NCBI RefSeq assembly: GCF_000374125.1
Contig: NZ_KB893647.1
Location: 186,001 to 250,000 of the forward strand
Direction: 5' to 3'
DNA length: 64,000 nucleotides
From: Niabella aurantiaca DSM 17617
Lineage (GTDB): Bacteria; Bacteroidota; Bacteroidia; Chitinophagales; Chitinophagaceae
A program made the position numbers and the translations under genes. Below are positions 28,053 through 35,165 of the stretch, piece after piece (positions within the stretch are counted from its first letter, which is position 1; each line of letters opens with the position of its first letter). The notes under the pieces are model-generated. The model was not told where the DNA came from and made no database searches. It saw nothing but the letters and a program-made list of their open reading frames with translations.

Positions 28053-28523
28053 ATGAAAATGTTTAAAACATTATTGTTTTCCGGCCTGTTGCTGACATTA
28101 TTGCATTCCTGCTCCAAAGATGATAAGCCGGGATTTCCTTCTAATGATAAAAAGGCAAAACTGACCTTTACGGTTTCCAGTGAATTTCATAAGGCGGAAG
28201 GCGATGATTTTGAGGTAACTGTTGGCGCCGGGGATAAAAATGGAAGTTTTATCGACTGGATGGTAAATGGGGTAAAAAAAACGGGAACCATTGTGTCGAC
28301 CGGTACGGATGACTTTAATGGAGGCAAGACGATCACCATTGAATCCGCCAGTGACTTTTTTTCCGGAAATGTTGATTTTGGCGGGTTTGAAAATGGAGGC
28401 ACACCGTTTACCGTAACATGGAAAATAGAAGTGAACGGAGGCACTATTGAAGAGGGAACACAGCGCGTGGTAAAAGATATGTCGCCTGTATTTTCCAAAT
28501 CCGTTCAGCTGAAAGTAAAATAA
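28053..28523 (+). CDS. Small lipoprotein of unknown function
   Basis: 156 residues. MKMFKTLLFSGLLLTLLHSC ends in a lipobox with Cys20, followed by the SKDDKPG linker. The mature part is beta-rich with many Gly/Asp turns and reads as a single immunoglobulin-like or beta-sandwich domain (LTFTVSSEFHKAEGDDFEVT at about 36-55). Likely anchored in the outer membrane. No operon partner; the upstream terminator isolates it. Family not recognised. Confidence 0.65.
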   Translation: MKMFKTLLFSGLLLTLLHSCSKDDKPGFPSNDKKAKLTFTVSSEFHKAEGDDFEVTVGAGDKNGSFIDWMVNGVKKTGTIVSTGTDDFNGGKTITIESASDFFSGNVDFGGFENGGTPFTVTWKIEVNGGTIEEGTQRVVKDMSPVFSKSVQLKVK

Positions 28524-28701
28524 GGACCGATCCGAGGGTGTTGTTAAACCAGGGATCTGAGACGATAAGATAGAAGCGCTTAACAATTGAGCGGCGAGCT
28601 GAGATCATTTTTCTGCCCTGTTGAATGCTTCATAAAACCGGAGGCTGTATCATATTGGATATGGCCTCTTTTCATACCGCCCCATTGAAGGCGCTAACCG
28701 G

Positions 28702-29193
28702 CTATTTCAACTCGATCACCTCACAATCCTTGATATGATTCCCGTCTATGGTGAACCGGATGAGGGTACGCACTTTCTGCCATCCCTGTTTTCCGGCGGC
28801 GCCGGGGTTCATATGCAGGCATTGCAGCAGATCATCGTAGATGATCTTGAGTATGTGTGAATGTCCGCTGATAAAAAGTTGCGGCTGCTCTTTGAGGAGC
28901 AGCGGCTTTGTTTCTTTATTGTATTTCGGAGGATAGCCGCCAATGTGGCGGATCATGACTTTCACGCCCTCGCACAGGAACACCAGTGTTTCGGGAAATA
29001 CCGCACGGATATCCTGACCGTCGATATTGCCATAAACGCCGCGCAGGGGCTTAAAGCGTTCCAGCTGTTCCACCAGCCCGCGGTTGCCAAAATCGCCGGC
29101 GTGCCATAGCTCATCACATTCATTAAAGTAGCGGAATACCGCTTCATCCAAATAGCCATGTGTATCTGATAACAGACCGATCCGCTGCGCCAT
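28702..29193 (-). CDS. YfcE/MJ0936-type metallophosphoesterase
   Basis: 163 residues. LLSDTHGYLD at about 6-15, LWHAGDFGNRG at 30-40, GNID at 55-58 and SGHSH near 113-117 are the five metal-ligand motifs of the small phosphodiesterase family. Binds two metals and cleaves phosphodiesters such as cyclic nucleotides or bis-pNPP in vitro; natural substrate unknown. Cytoplasmic. Read after the barrel gene at 29267 but separated from it by a terminator, so probably transcribed alone. Confidence 0.9.
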   Translation of the reverse strand: MAQRIGLLSDTHGYLDEAVFRYFNECDELWHAGDFGNRGLVEQLERFKPLRGVYGNIDGQDIRAVFPETLVFLCEGVKVMIRHIGGYPPKYNKETKPLLLKEQPQLFISGHSHILKIIYDDLLQCLHMNPGAAGKQGWQKVRTLIRFTIDGNHIKDCEVIELK

Positions 29194-29215
29194 TTTTTGT
29201 TATAAAAATAAGAAT

Positions 29216-29241
29216 AAAAAGGTCCCGCTTTTTGCGGGACC
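29216..29241 (-). terminator. Rho-independent terminator of the barrel gene
   Basis: Perfect eight-base stem GGTCCCGC / GCGGGACC with a five-base loop. On the minus strand it is followed by TTTTT, directly downstream of the outer-membrane barrel gene. Confidence 0.85.
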
Positions 29242-29266
29242 CCTTGTAAGTTGTATCTGTGAGATC

Positions 29267-29959
29267 TTAGAATACAAAACCGATCCGAACGCCGGTGATC
29301 ACATTGGGCGCCAATTCGAAACCACTGCCTGCTGATTTTTCAGTAACCGTTGGTTCATCATTGATCTTGATCTTGGTTTCACCCAGCTTGGTACTTAAAA
29401 AACCAAAGCCGGCTTCTGCACCCAGATATACACGTTTTGCAATGTAGTAGTCTGCACCTACTACGGCCCTTACGCCAAACCCAACACTGCCGGGACCTTT
29501 TATGCTGCCTGAATTGCCGTCAGCATAATCGTTTCCACTCATGCTTGTGTTTTTGAATTCTGTTTTTTCATTGGCCACGCTTAATAAAAGGTCGCCGCCA
29601 ACATAGGGCGATAAGCGCTCCGTTCCTGTAAAATGTTTTTCCACACCAAGGTTCAGCAGAAAATCGGTTTCACCTGTTTTGTAGGTTCCTTTGCGTGAAT
29701 CGTCATCGGTGTCATAAACATTGTCGGTGCTCTTAGTGCTGCTCAGGCCAAAGCCTAACCGGAAAGCCAGGGTCTCTTTAGCGAAATAGCGGAACCGTAA
29801 CAGGTTGCCTTGCTCGTTTAATTCGAAGTTGGAATTGAGCACACCGCCGGAAAGGCCGAACTCGGTCGTTACATCCCCTTGGTTTGGTTTGATTTCGCTT
29901 TGCGCGTTTGCCCCTGCAGCAATTGCCAGGGAGAAGATACTGAATAAGATTTTTTTCAT
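29267..29959 (-). CDS. Outer-membrane beta-barrel protein
   Basis: 230 residues with signal peptide MKKILFSIFSLAIAAGANAQ. The mature part alternates amphipathic strands and ends with PNVITGVRIGFVF, the C-terminal aromatic strand of outer-membrane barrels of about eight strands. Resembles the generic OmpA-like/porin-family small barrel proteins of Bacteroidota, without a peptidoglycan-binding domain. Function unknown. Followed by a perfect terminator. Confidence 0.8.
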   Translation of the reverse strand: MKKILFSIFSLAIAAGANAQSEIKPNQGDVTTEFGLSGGVLNSNFELNEQGNLLRFRYFAKETLAFRLGFGLSSTKSTDNVYDTDDDSRKGTYKTGETDFLLNLGVEKHFTGTERLSPYVGGDLLLSVANEKTEFKNTSMSGNDYADGNSGSIKGPGSVGFGVRAVVGADYYIAKRVYLGAEAGFGFLSTKLGETKIKINDEPTVTEKSAGSGFELAPNVITGVRIGFVF

Positions 29960-30340
29960 TTGATCGAATTTTACATTTGCCCCCTTTGTGCAAGAAGCAT
30001 GCCAGTCGATAACAAAAATTTAAAGGATCATTAGCGATTTGTTAACATTAAAATCTTGCCTCATTTGTAACAAACGTGTGTTTACGGACTGTAAATGCAG
30101 GCGGGTAAAGGCCCCGCTTCGGTATTCGGGTTCACAGGCATCTGTTGCGGGAAAAAACTCCTTAGGTGGTTTTTATTTTGATATGCAGGTTGCTGCAAAA
30201 AAGTCGCTGAAGGTTTGTCAGGCGTTCAAGGTTGTCAGGCACGCAGATACCGGAAGAAAAAAATGATATGCCTCCCATGGCGTTTGTCATTATTTTGTCT
30301 ATCTTAGAATGATAAAAGGTCATTGTTTGCTTAAATCCCA
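29960..30340. other. Gene-free gap
   Basis: 381 bases between divergent genes. A 75-codon frame (30039-30266) has no family resemblance. Promoters of both flanking genes must lie here; TATCTTAG at 30300-30307 is a possible -7 box for the plus-strand gene. Confidence 0.45.
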
Positions 30341-30742
30341 ATGCATATGAAATTAAATGAACTAAAACCAGGGGACTGGGTTATTGTTACAGAAGACGGG
30401 GTATCCCGTGAGGGGACGGTTGTAAGAGTAAGTAATGAGGAACGCGAGGTTTGCGTGGATAACGGCATCCAGGAATTCTGGTACCCGTTAGACCAGGTGC
30501 AGAGTATTCCGCTGGATGAAGCGCAGTTGATGCGGCTTGGATTTGAAAAAATGGACCATGAACCAGCCGGGGGTGTAAAATACGGAAAAGGTCCGTTCCG
30601 GGTTTTGGTGCCGGCACCCGACAATTTTTCACGAAGCGAAGTGTGGTACCGGGAAGACCGCCGCCATTTTGACCGACCGATTAGCGTGAGTGAGTTGCAA
30701 AATATTCATTTACAAATGACTAAGATCCCGCTGCTCCATTAA
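30341..30742 (+). CDS. Conserved small protein of a Bacteroidota family linked to phage/mobile proteins
   Basis: 133 residues; an ATG two codons later is an alternative start. The N-terminus is an SH3-like strand set (LKPGDWVIVTEDGVSREG), then IPLDEAQLMRLGFE, then an aromatic core, and a C-terminal SELQNIHLQMTKIPLL. This layout (pIPLt..L..xGFE .. hQLQNlyf.LTg) resembles a family common in Bacteroidota prophage-like regions. No phage gene is nearby. Function unknown. Ends in a strong terminator before infA. Confidence 0.6.
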   Translation: MHMKLNELKPGDWVIVTEDGVSREGTVVRVSNEEREVCVDNGIQEFWYPLDQVQSIPLDEAQLMRLGFEKMDHEPAGGVKYGKGPFRVLVPAPDNFSRSEVWYREDRRHFDRPISVSELQNIHLQMTKIPLLH

Positions 30743-30781
30743 TTTTTGTTATTGGAGCATCTCCGGAGGGCCAGGGATATA

Positions 30782-30818
30782 GCTTTATTCTGAAATTTAG
30801 ACAGAATAAGGCTTTTTT
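30782..30818 (+). terminator. Rho-independent terminator upstream of infA
   Basis: Eleven-base stem GCTTTATTCTG / CAGAATAAGGC (one G-U), nine-base loop, then TTTTTT. It closes the preceding gene and separates it from the ribosomal cluster. Confidence 0.8.
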
Positions 30819-30834
30819 ATTATAAAATATTACC

Positions 30835-30842
30835 TATCTTTG
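30835..30842 (+). promoter_or_regulatory. Promoter -7 box of infA
   Basis: TATCTTTG, a perfect TAnnTTTG followed by CAG, 16 bases before the infA ATG and just after the terminator. The position between terminator and start makes this a likely internal promoter of the alpha-like ribosomal operon. Confidence 0.6.
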
Positions 30843-30858
30843 CAGCCCTAAAATTTGT

Positions 30859-31080
30859 ATGTCAAAACAACCTTTAATAAAACAAGACGGAGTCATCCTG
30901 GAAGCCTTGTCTAATGCGATGTTCAGGGTAAAGCTGGAAAACGGCCATGAGGTTTTGGCAACAATTTCCGGTAAGATGCGTATGCACTACATTCGTATTT
31001 TGCCCGGAGATAAAGTAGGGTTGGAAATGTCCCCTTATGATTTGACCAGGGGCAGGATAAATTTCCGCTATAAAAATTAA
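30859..31080 (+). CDS. infA: Translation initiation factor IF-1
   Basis: 73 residues, an S1-like OB fold. [19 protein letters not shown], the [16 protein letters not shown] core and [12 protein letters not shown] end are characteristic. Binds the ribosomal A site of the 30S subunit during initiation. First gene after its own promoter; followed 25 bases on by rpmJ. Confidence 0.97.
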   Translation: MSKQPLIKQDGVILEALSNAMFRVKLENGHEVLATISGKMRMHYIRILPGDKVGLEMSPYDLTRGRINFRYKN

Positions 31081-31105
31081 GCTGAAAACCTTAAATTAAA
31101 AAAAG

Positions 31106-31222
31106 ATGAGAGTAAGAGCATCCATTAAAAAACGCAGCGCCGACTGTAAAATTGTACGTCGCAAAGGGAAGCTTTATGTAATTAACAAAAAGAATCCCCG
31201 TTTTAAACAAAGACAAGGATAA
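31106..31222 (+). CDS. rpmJ: Ribosomal protein L36, zinc-free type
   Basis: 38 residues from the ATG at 31106, too short for most gene tracks. [20 protein letters not shown] and ending NPRFKQRQG leave no doubt about the family. Of the usual Cys3-His zinc site only Cys14 remains; the other positions are Ser, Asn and Phe, so this is a C-minus type that needs no zinc. Large-subunit component, in the usual infA-rpmJ-rpsM order. Confidence 0.95.
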   Translation: MRVRASIKKRSADCKIVRRKGKLYVINKKNPRFKQRQG

Positions 31223-31301
31223 TTATTAGAAAACAAAAATCAAAATACAAGGACCAATTGGCATTTGTTATTTGTTTCTTGAAATTTAAATTCGAAAAAA
31301 T

Positions 31302-31682
31302 ATGGCACGTATTGCCGGTGTAGACTTACCAAAGAACAAAAGGGGCGAAATTGGCCTGACCTATATTTATGGGATCGGTCCTTCTACCGCAAAATATATT
31401 CTGGACAAGAATAGTATTGATCGCAGCAAAAAGGTGAACGAGTGGAATGATGATGATCTGAACGCGATCCGTTCTACCATTACCGAAGAATTAAAGGTGG
31501 AAGGGCAGCTCAGAAGTGAGGTGCAAATGAATATTAAGCGTTTACTGGATATCGCCTGCTACCGTGGCCTGCGCCACCGGAAAGGGCTTCCGGTACGTGG
31601 TCAGCGCACCAAAACCAATAGCCGTACACGTAAAGGAAAGCGTAAGACAGTAGCCGGTAAGAAAAAGGCCGCTAAGAAATAA
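31302..31682 (+). CDS. rpsM: Ribosomal protein S13
   Basis: 126 residues. [20 protein letters not shown] at the start, and [20 protein letters not shown] with a lysine-rich tail at the end. Small-subunit head protein contacting tRNA and the B1 bridges. It is 79 bases after rpmJ and 188 bases before rpsK, an unusually wide gap filled by repeat words. Confidence 0.97.
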   Translation: MARIAGVDLPKNKRGEIGLTYIYGIGPSTAKYILDKNSIDRSKKVNEWNDDDLNAIRSTITEELKVEGQLRSEVQMNIKRLLDIACYRGLRHRKGLPVRGQRTKTNSRTRKGKRKTVAGKKKAAKK

Positions 31683-31870
31683 TTAAGCTATCAGCTTTCA
31701 GTTATAAGGAGTCAGCTATTTACTGAAGACTTATTGCTGAGAGCTGAGCGCTTTTTATATGCACCTGTTATACCAAATCAATTACGGAGTCCCCGGTGCA
31801 GGAGGAGGGTTGATTTGGCGTTTTGCCTGGCAGAACGTTTTTTTATTTTTTAAAGAGTACCTTTTAGAAC
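31683..31870. repeat. B-word repeat within the ribosomal operon
   Basis: CTATCAGCTTTCAGTTATAA, GTCAGCTATTTACTGAAGAC and TGCTGAGAGCTGAGCGC are degenerate B words separating rpsM and rpsK. An 89-codon open frame crossing into rpsK is a shadow. Confidence 0.5.
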
Positions 31871-32272
31871 ATGGCAAAAGCACAAAACAGCGCAAAAGCC
31901 GCTGCAAAAAAAAGAATCGTAAAGGTGGACGCATATGGAGATGCGCATGTATCTGCAACGTTCAACAACATCATCATCAGTTTGACCAACAAGACCGGCC
32001 AGGTGATCTCCTGGAGCAGTGCCGGTAAAATGGGGTTCCGCGGTTCCAAAAAGAACACGCCGTATGCAGCCCAGATGGCCGCTGCAGATGCTGCTAAAGT
32101 AGCACTGGATGCAGGATTAAAAAGAGTAGATGTGTTTGTAAAGGGCCCCGGGGCCGGAAGGGAAGGCGCGATCCGCTCTCTTTCCCAGTCGGGCATTGAG
32201 ATCGTAATGATCAAAGATGTTACGCCTTTACCGCACAACGGATGCCGTCCTCCTAAAAAGAGAAGAGTATAA
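31871..32272 (+). CDS. rpsK: Ribosomal protein S11
   Basis: 133 residues. [34 protein letters not shown] and the final [13 protein letters not shown] are diagnostic. Small-subunit platform protein, part of the mRNA exit region. Central gene of the cluster, flanked by repeat-filled spacers on both sides. Confidence 0.97.
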   Translation: MAKAQNSAKAAAKKRIVKVDAYGDAHVSATFNNIIISLTNKTGQVISWSSAGKMGFRGSKKNTPYAAQMAAADAAKVALDAGLKRVDVFVKGPGAGREGAIRSLSQSGIEIVMIKDVTPLPHNGCRPPKKRRV

Positions 32273-32498
32273 GGCATTTCAGGTTTTTAGTTTCTTGTCT
32301 GATGTTGTCATCAGGCATGTATGAAGTTCTTTAAATAAAATTTTTGCTGAGAGCTAAAGGCTTAGAGCTGAAAGCTGCAGCATGATTGATAGCCAATTGG
32401 CTTTTCATTTTATAAAAAGGGTACACAATTGATTTTTTCCAAAGCTTTTTACTGATTGCTGTACCGGTTTCTAAAAAAGCTTAAATGAAAGTATAATT
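32273..32498. repeat. B-word repeat between rpsK and rpsD
   Basis: TTGCTGAGAGCTAAAGGC followed by TTAGAGCTGAAAGCTGCAG at about 32344-32381, then A+T-rich sequence. The gap of 226 bases is long for this operon. Confidence 0.5.
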
Positions 32499-33104
32499 AT
32501 GGCACGTTACAATGGTCCAAAGACCAAGATCTCCCGTATTTTCGGGGAACCTATTTTAGGTAATGGTAAATGGTTGGGTAAAAACAGTAACCCTCCCGGT
32601 ATGCACGGCGAAAAACGCAAGCGTAAAACATTGGGTGAATACGCTTTGCAGCTCCGTGAAAAACAAAAGGCAAAATACACTTATGGTGTGCTGGAAAAAC
32701 AATTCCGCAAAACATTTGAAGAAGCCAACCGCCGCAAAGGCATTACCGGTGAAAACCTTATTAAATTACTTGAAGCGCGTTTAGACAACACGGTATTCCG
32801 TATGGGTATTGCACCCAGCCGCCCGGCTGCCCGCCAGCTGGTAAGCCACAAACACATTGAAGTAAATGGTGAAGTGGTGAACATTCCTTCTTATCAGTTA
32901 AAAGCTGGTGATATCATCACCCTGAAGGAAAGCAGCAAGAACCGTTCTTCTATTACAAGCGTTGTCCGTCCTAAAAATCCAAAATTTGGGTGGATCGATT
33001 TCAATGAAACTGAAGTCAAAGGTACTTTCATCACCTACCCCGAAAGGGAAAGTGTTCCTGAGAACATTAAGGAACAACTGATTGTTGAATTGTACAGTAA
33101 GTAA
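32499..33104 (+). CDS. rpsD: Ribosomal protein S4
   Basis: 201 residues. N-terminal ARYNGPKTKISRIFGEPI, then the S4 RNA-binding domain (RLDNTVFRMGIAPSRPAARQ, about 92-155). Lacks the N-terminal zinc Cys residues of some S4 proteins. Primary 16S-binding protein that nucleates the 30S body and, in many bacteria, represses this operon. Confidence 0.97.
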   Translation: MARYNGPKTKISRIFGEPILGNGKWLGKNSNPPGMHGEKRKRKTLGEYALQLREKQKAKYTYGVLEKQFRKTFEEANRRKGITGENLIKLLEARLDNTVFRMGIAPSRPAARQLVSHKHIEVNGEVVNIPSYQLKAGDIITLKESSKNRSSITSVVRPKNPKFGWIDFNETEVKGTFITYPERESVPENIKEQLIVELYSK

Positions 33105-33140
33105 TTTTAGTGAATCGTCAATAGCGGATAGTGAACTGTC

Positions 33141-33183
33141 AATTCACCATTCATTATTCACCATTCATTTATTCACCATTCAC
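33141..33183. repeat. Short direct repeat between rpsD and rpoA (D words)
   Basis: Three copies of ATTCACCATTCAT at a spacing of 14-15 bases within 43 bases, ending 17 bases before the rpoA ATG. A simple tandem array, not a CRISPR. Confidence 0.75.
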
Positions 33184-33199
33184 TTAATAAAGGAAAAAA

Positions 33200-34201
33200 A
33201 TGGCAATTTTAAATTTCCACCAGCCTGACAAAATCATTTTGCAGAAGGCTTCAGATTTTGAAGCTCAGTTTGAGTTTCGTCCATTAGAGCCGGGGTATGG
33301 TGTTACCATTGGTAATGCACTGCGCCGTGTTTTGTTGAATTCTTTAGAGGGATATGCTATTGTAGGCATCAAAATAGAAGGAGTAGACCATGAGTTTGCT
33401 ACCATGAAAGGGATCAGCGAAGACGTGGTGGAGATCATCCTCAATTTAAAACAAGTGCGCTTCAAACGGATCGTTGATCATGAAGTGGCCAACGAAAAGA
33501 TCTCTATCTCTGTAAAAAACCAGACGGAATTCACTGCCGGTATGATCGCAGAAGGAACGCAGTCGTTCCAGATCATGAACCCGGATCTGCTGATCTGCAC
33601 TATGGACTCTTCTTCCAAGCTGGATATTGAGCTGACGATCGGTAAAGGCCGCGGATATGTTCCGGCAGAAGATAACAAAGTAAAAGATGCGCCCGTTGGC
33701 TACATCGCAATTGACTCTATTTTTACACCCATTAAGAACGTAAAATACAGCATTGAAAATACCCGTGTGGAACAACGTACGGACTATGAAAAGCTGTTGA
33801 TGGAAGTAAATACCGATGGTACCATTCACCCGGAAGAGGCGGTAAAGCAGGCCAGCCGGATCTTAATTCAACACCTGATGATCATTACGGATGAGAACAT
33901 CACGTTTGATAATAAAGAAGAGAAGAAAGAGGATATGGTAGACGAGCAAACACTGCAATTGCGTAAAGTGCTGAAGACCCCGCTGGAAGACCTGGATCTT
34001 TCTGTACGCGCATTCAACTGTCTGAAAGCTGCCAAGATCAACTCCCTGAGCGAACTGGTACAGTATGAGCAGGAAGACCTGATGAAGTTCCGGAATTTTG
34101 GTCAGAAATCACTTTCTGAGATAGAGCAGGTGCTGATCGAAAGAGGCCTGGGCTTTGGAATGGACCTTCAGAAACTGGGAATCGATAAAGACGATTATTA
34201 A
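33200..34201 (+). CDS. rpoA: RNA polymerase alpha subunit
   Basis: 333 residues. N-terminal assembly domain with RPLEPGYGVTIGNALRRVLL at about 28-47, and the C-terminal alpha-CTD with TPLEDLDLSVRAFNCLKAAK and EQEDLMKFRNFGQKSLSEIE (about 258-310), a helix-hairpin-helix that contacts upstream DNA. Assembles beta and beta-prime and is a target of activators. The linker EEKKEDMVDEQ is acidic. Confidence 0.97.
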   Translation: MAILNFHQPDKIILQKASDFEAQFEFRPLEPGYGVTIGNALRRVLLNSLEGYAIVGIKIEGVDHEFATMKGISEDVVEIILNLKQVRFKRIVDHEVANEKISISVKNQTEFTAGMIAEGTQSFQIMNPDLLICTMDSSSKLDIELTIGKGRGYVPAEDNKVKDAPVGYIAIDSIFTPIKNVKYSIENTRVEQRTDYEKLLMEVNTDGTIHPEEAVKQASRILIQHLMIITDENITFDNKEEKKEDMVDEQTLQLRKVLKTPLEDLDLSVRAFNCLKAAKINSLSELVQYEQEDLMKFRNFGQKSLSEIEQVLIERGLGFGMDLQKLGIDKDDY

Positions 34202-34223
34202 TAGTTTTCAAATTTGTATAGTA

Positions 34224-34261
34224 GGTTACAATTTCCTTGACACGGTGTAACCGAATTTTTT
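34224..34261 (+). terminator. Possible weak terminator or attenuator between rpoA and rplQ
   Basis: GGTTACA and TGTAACC form a seven-base stem with a 15-base loop, and a six-T tract begins shortly after. It lies inside the operon, so partial termination is more likely than full. Confidence 0.35.
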
Positions 34262-34321
34262 AACCTGGTATTGAGTTTTAACCTGAAACGTTGAACCTGA
34301 AACCTTAAACATTTAAATGTC

Positions 34322-34873
34322 ATGCGTCACGGAGACAAAATCAAAAATTTAAGCCGTACCAAATCGCACAGGGATGCCTTATTGCGCAATCTTTCCTGTC
34401 AGCTGATCGAGCACAAGCGTATTGTAACTACGGTTGCAAAAGCAAAGGCACTGCGTGTGTACGTGGAACCCCTGATCACCAAGAGCAAGGAAAATACCAC
34501 GCACCAGCGCCGGATCGTGTTCAGTCATTTACAGGACAAAGAAGCCGTTAAAGAACTGTTCGGATCTGTTGCTGAAAAAGTTGGTGGCCGCCCCGGTGGT
34601 TATACCCGTATCATTAAGCTGGGGATCCGCCCTGGTGATGCTGCTGAAAAAGCAATGATCGAGCTGGTTGACTTTAATGAAGTGTACGGTAAAGGTACCG
34701 ATGAAAAGGCTGCCGGAAAACGTACTCGTCGCCGCGGTGGCAGCGGAAAGAAAAAGGCTGAAGAGGCCGCTCCTGTTGCGGAAGCAGCACCGGCTGAAGC
34801 AGCAACACCTGCTGTTACTGAAGAAGCACCCGCAGCGGAAACGGCAACAAAAGAAGAGAACAAAGAAGCTTAA
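34322..34873 (+). CDS. rplQ: Ribosomal protein L17 with Ala/Glu-rich tail
   Basis: 183 residues. [20 protein letters not shown] and [19 protein letters not shown] identify L17, large-subunit tunnel-exit protein. Classical L17 ends near residue 120; here a further 45 residues of [20 protein letters not shown] type follow, low-complexity and probably disordered. Such tails occur in other Bacteroidota. Last gene of the cluster, ended by a strong terminator. Confidence 0.96.
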   Translation: MRHGDKIKNLSRTKSHRDALLRNLSCQLIEHKRIVTTVAKAKALRVYVEPLITKSKENTTHQRRIVFSHLQDKEAVKELFGSVAEKVGGRPGGYTRIIKLGIRPGDAAEKAMIELVDFNEVYGKGTDEKAAGKRTRRRGGSGKKKAEEAAPVAEAAPAEAATPAVTEEAPAAETATKEENKEA

Positions 34874-34894
34874 TTCTTTTTTTGAACGTATAAG

Positions 34895-34928
34895 AAGCCC
34901 TGCCCTGTTTATCCGGGCGGGGCTTTTT
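34895..34928 (+). terminator. Rho-independent terminator of the ribosomal operon
   Basis: Eleven-base stem AAGCCCTGCCC / GGGCGGGGCTT, nine-base loop, T tract, 21 bases after rplQ. Confidence 0.9.
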
Positions 34929-35165
34929 GCTGACCACGATTTGAGAATTGATCGCAACTCAAGGAAGCATGTTTGATAAATTATAAACAATACAATTACA
35001 TATTAGACGTTATATAAAGAAATGATTAAAAACTTAATGATTGCAAATGGTATAGCGGAAAAATAGTATCTTCAACGCTGTTTAATATTACCGGACGAAC
35101 CCTCAGGCCTTGGTTACAGGGCGGAGTAACCCGGAGTCATTCAAAAAAAGTCAAACAGGAAACAT

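Noticed and set aside
27817-28056. 79-codon plus-strand frame
   Set aside because: Includes the hairpin terminator at 27829-27857 and overlaps the lipoprotein start.
30039-30266. 75-codon frame in the gap before the small conserved protein
   Set aside because: Composition unlike genes nearby, no domain, no start signal.
31759-32028. 89-codon frame upstream of and into rpsK
   Set aside because: Overlaps rpsK in another frame; no family resemblance; repeat-derived start.
33141-33183. Tandem ATTCACCATTCAT as a CRISPR fragment
   Set aside because: Only three copies with 1-2 base spacing and no spacers or cas genes; a simple tandem.
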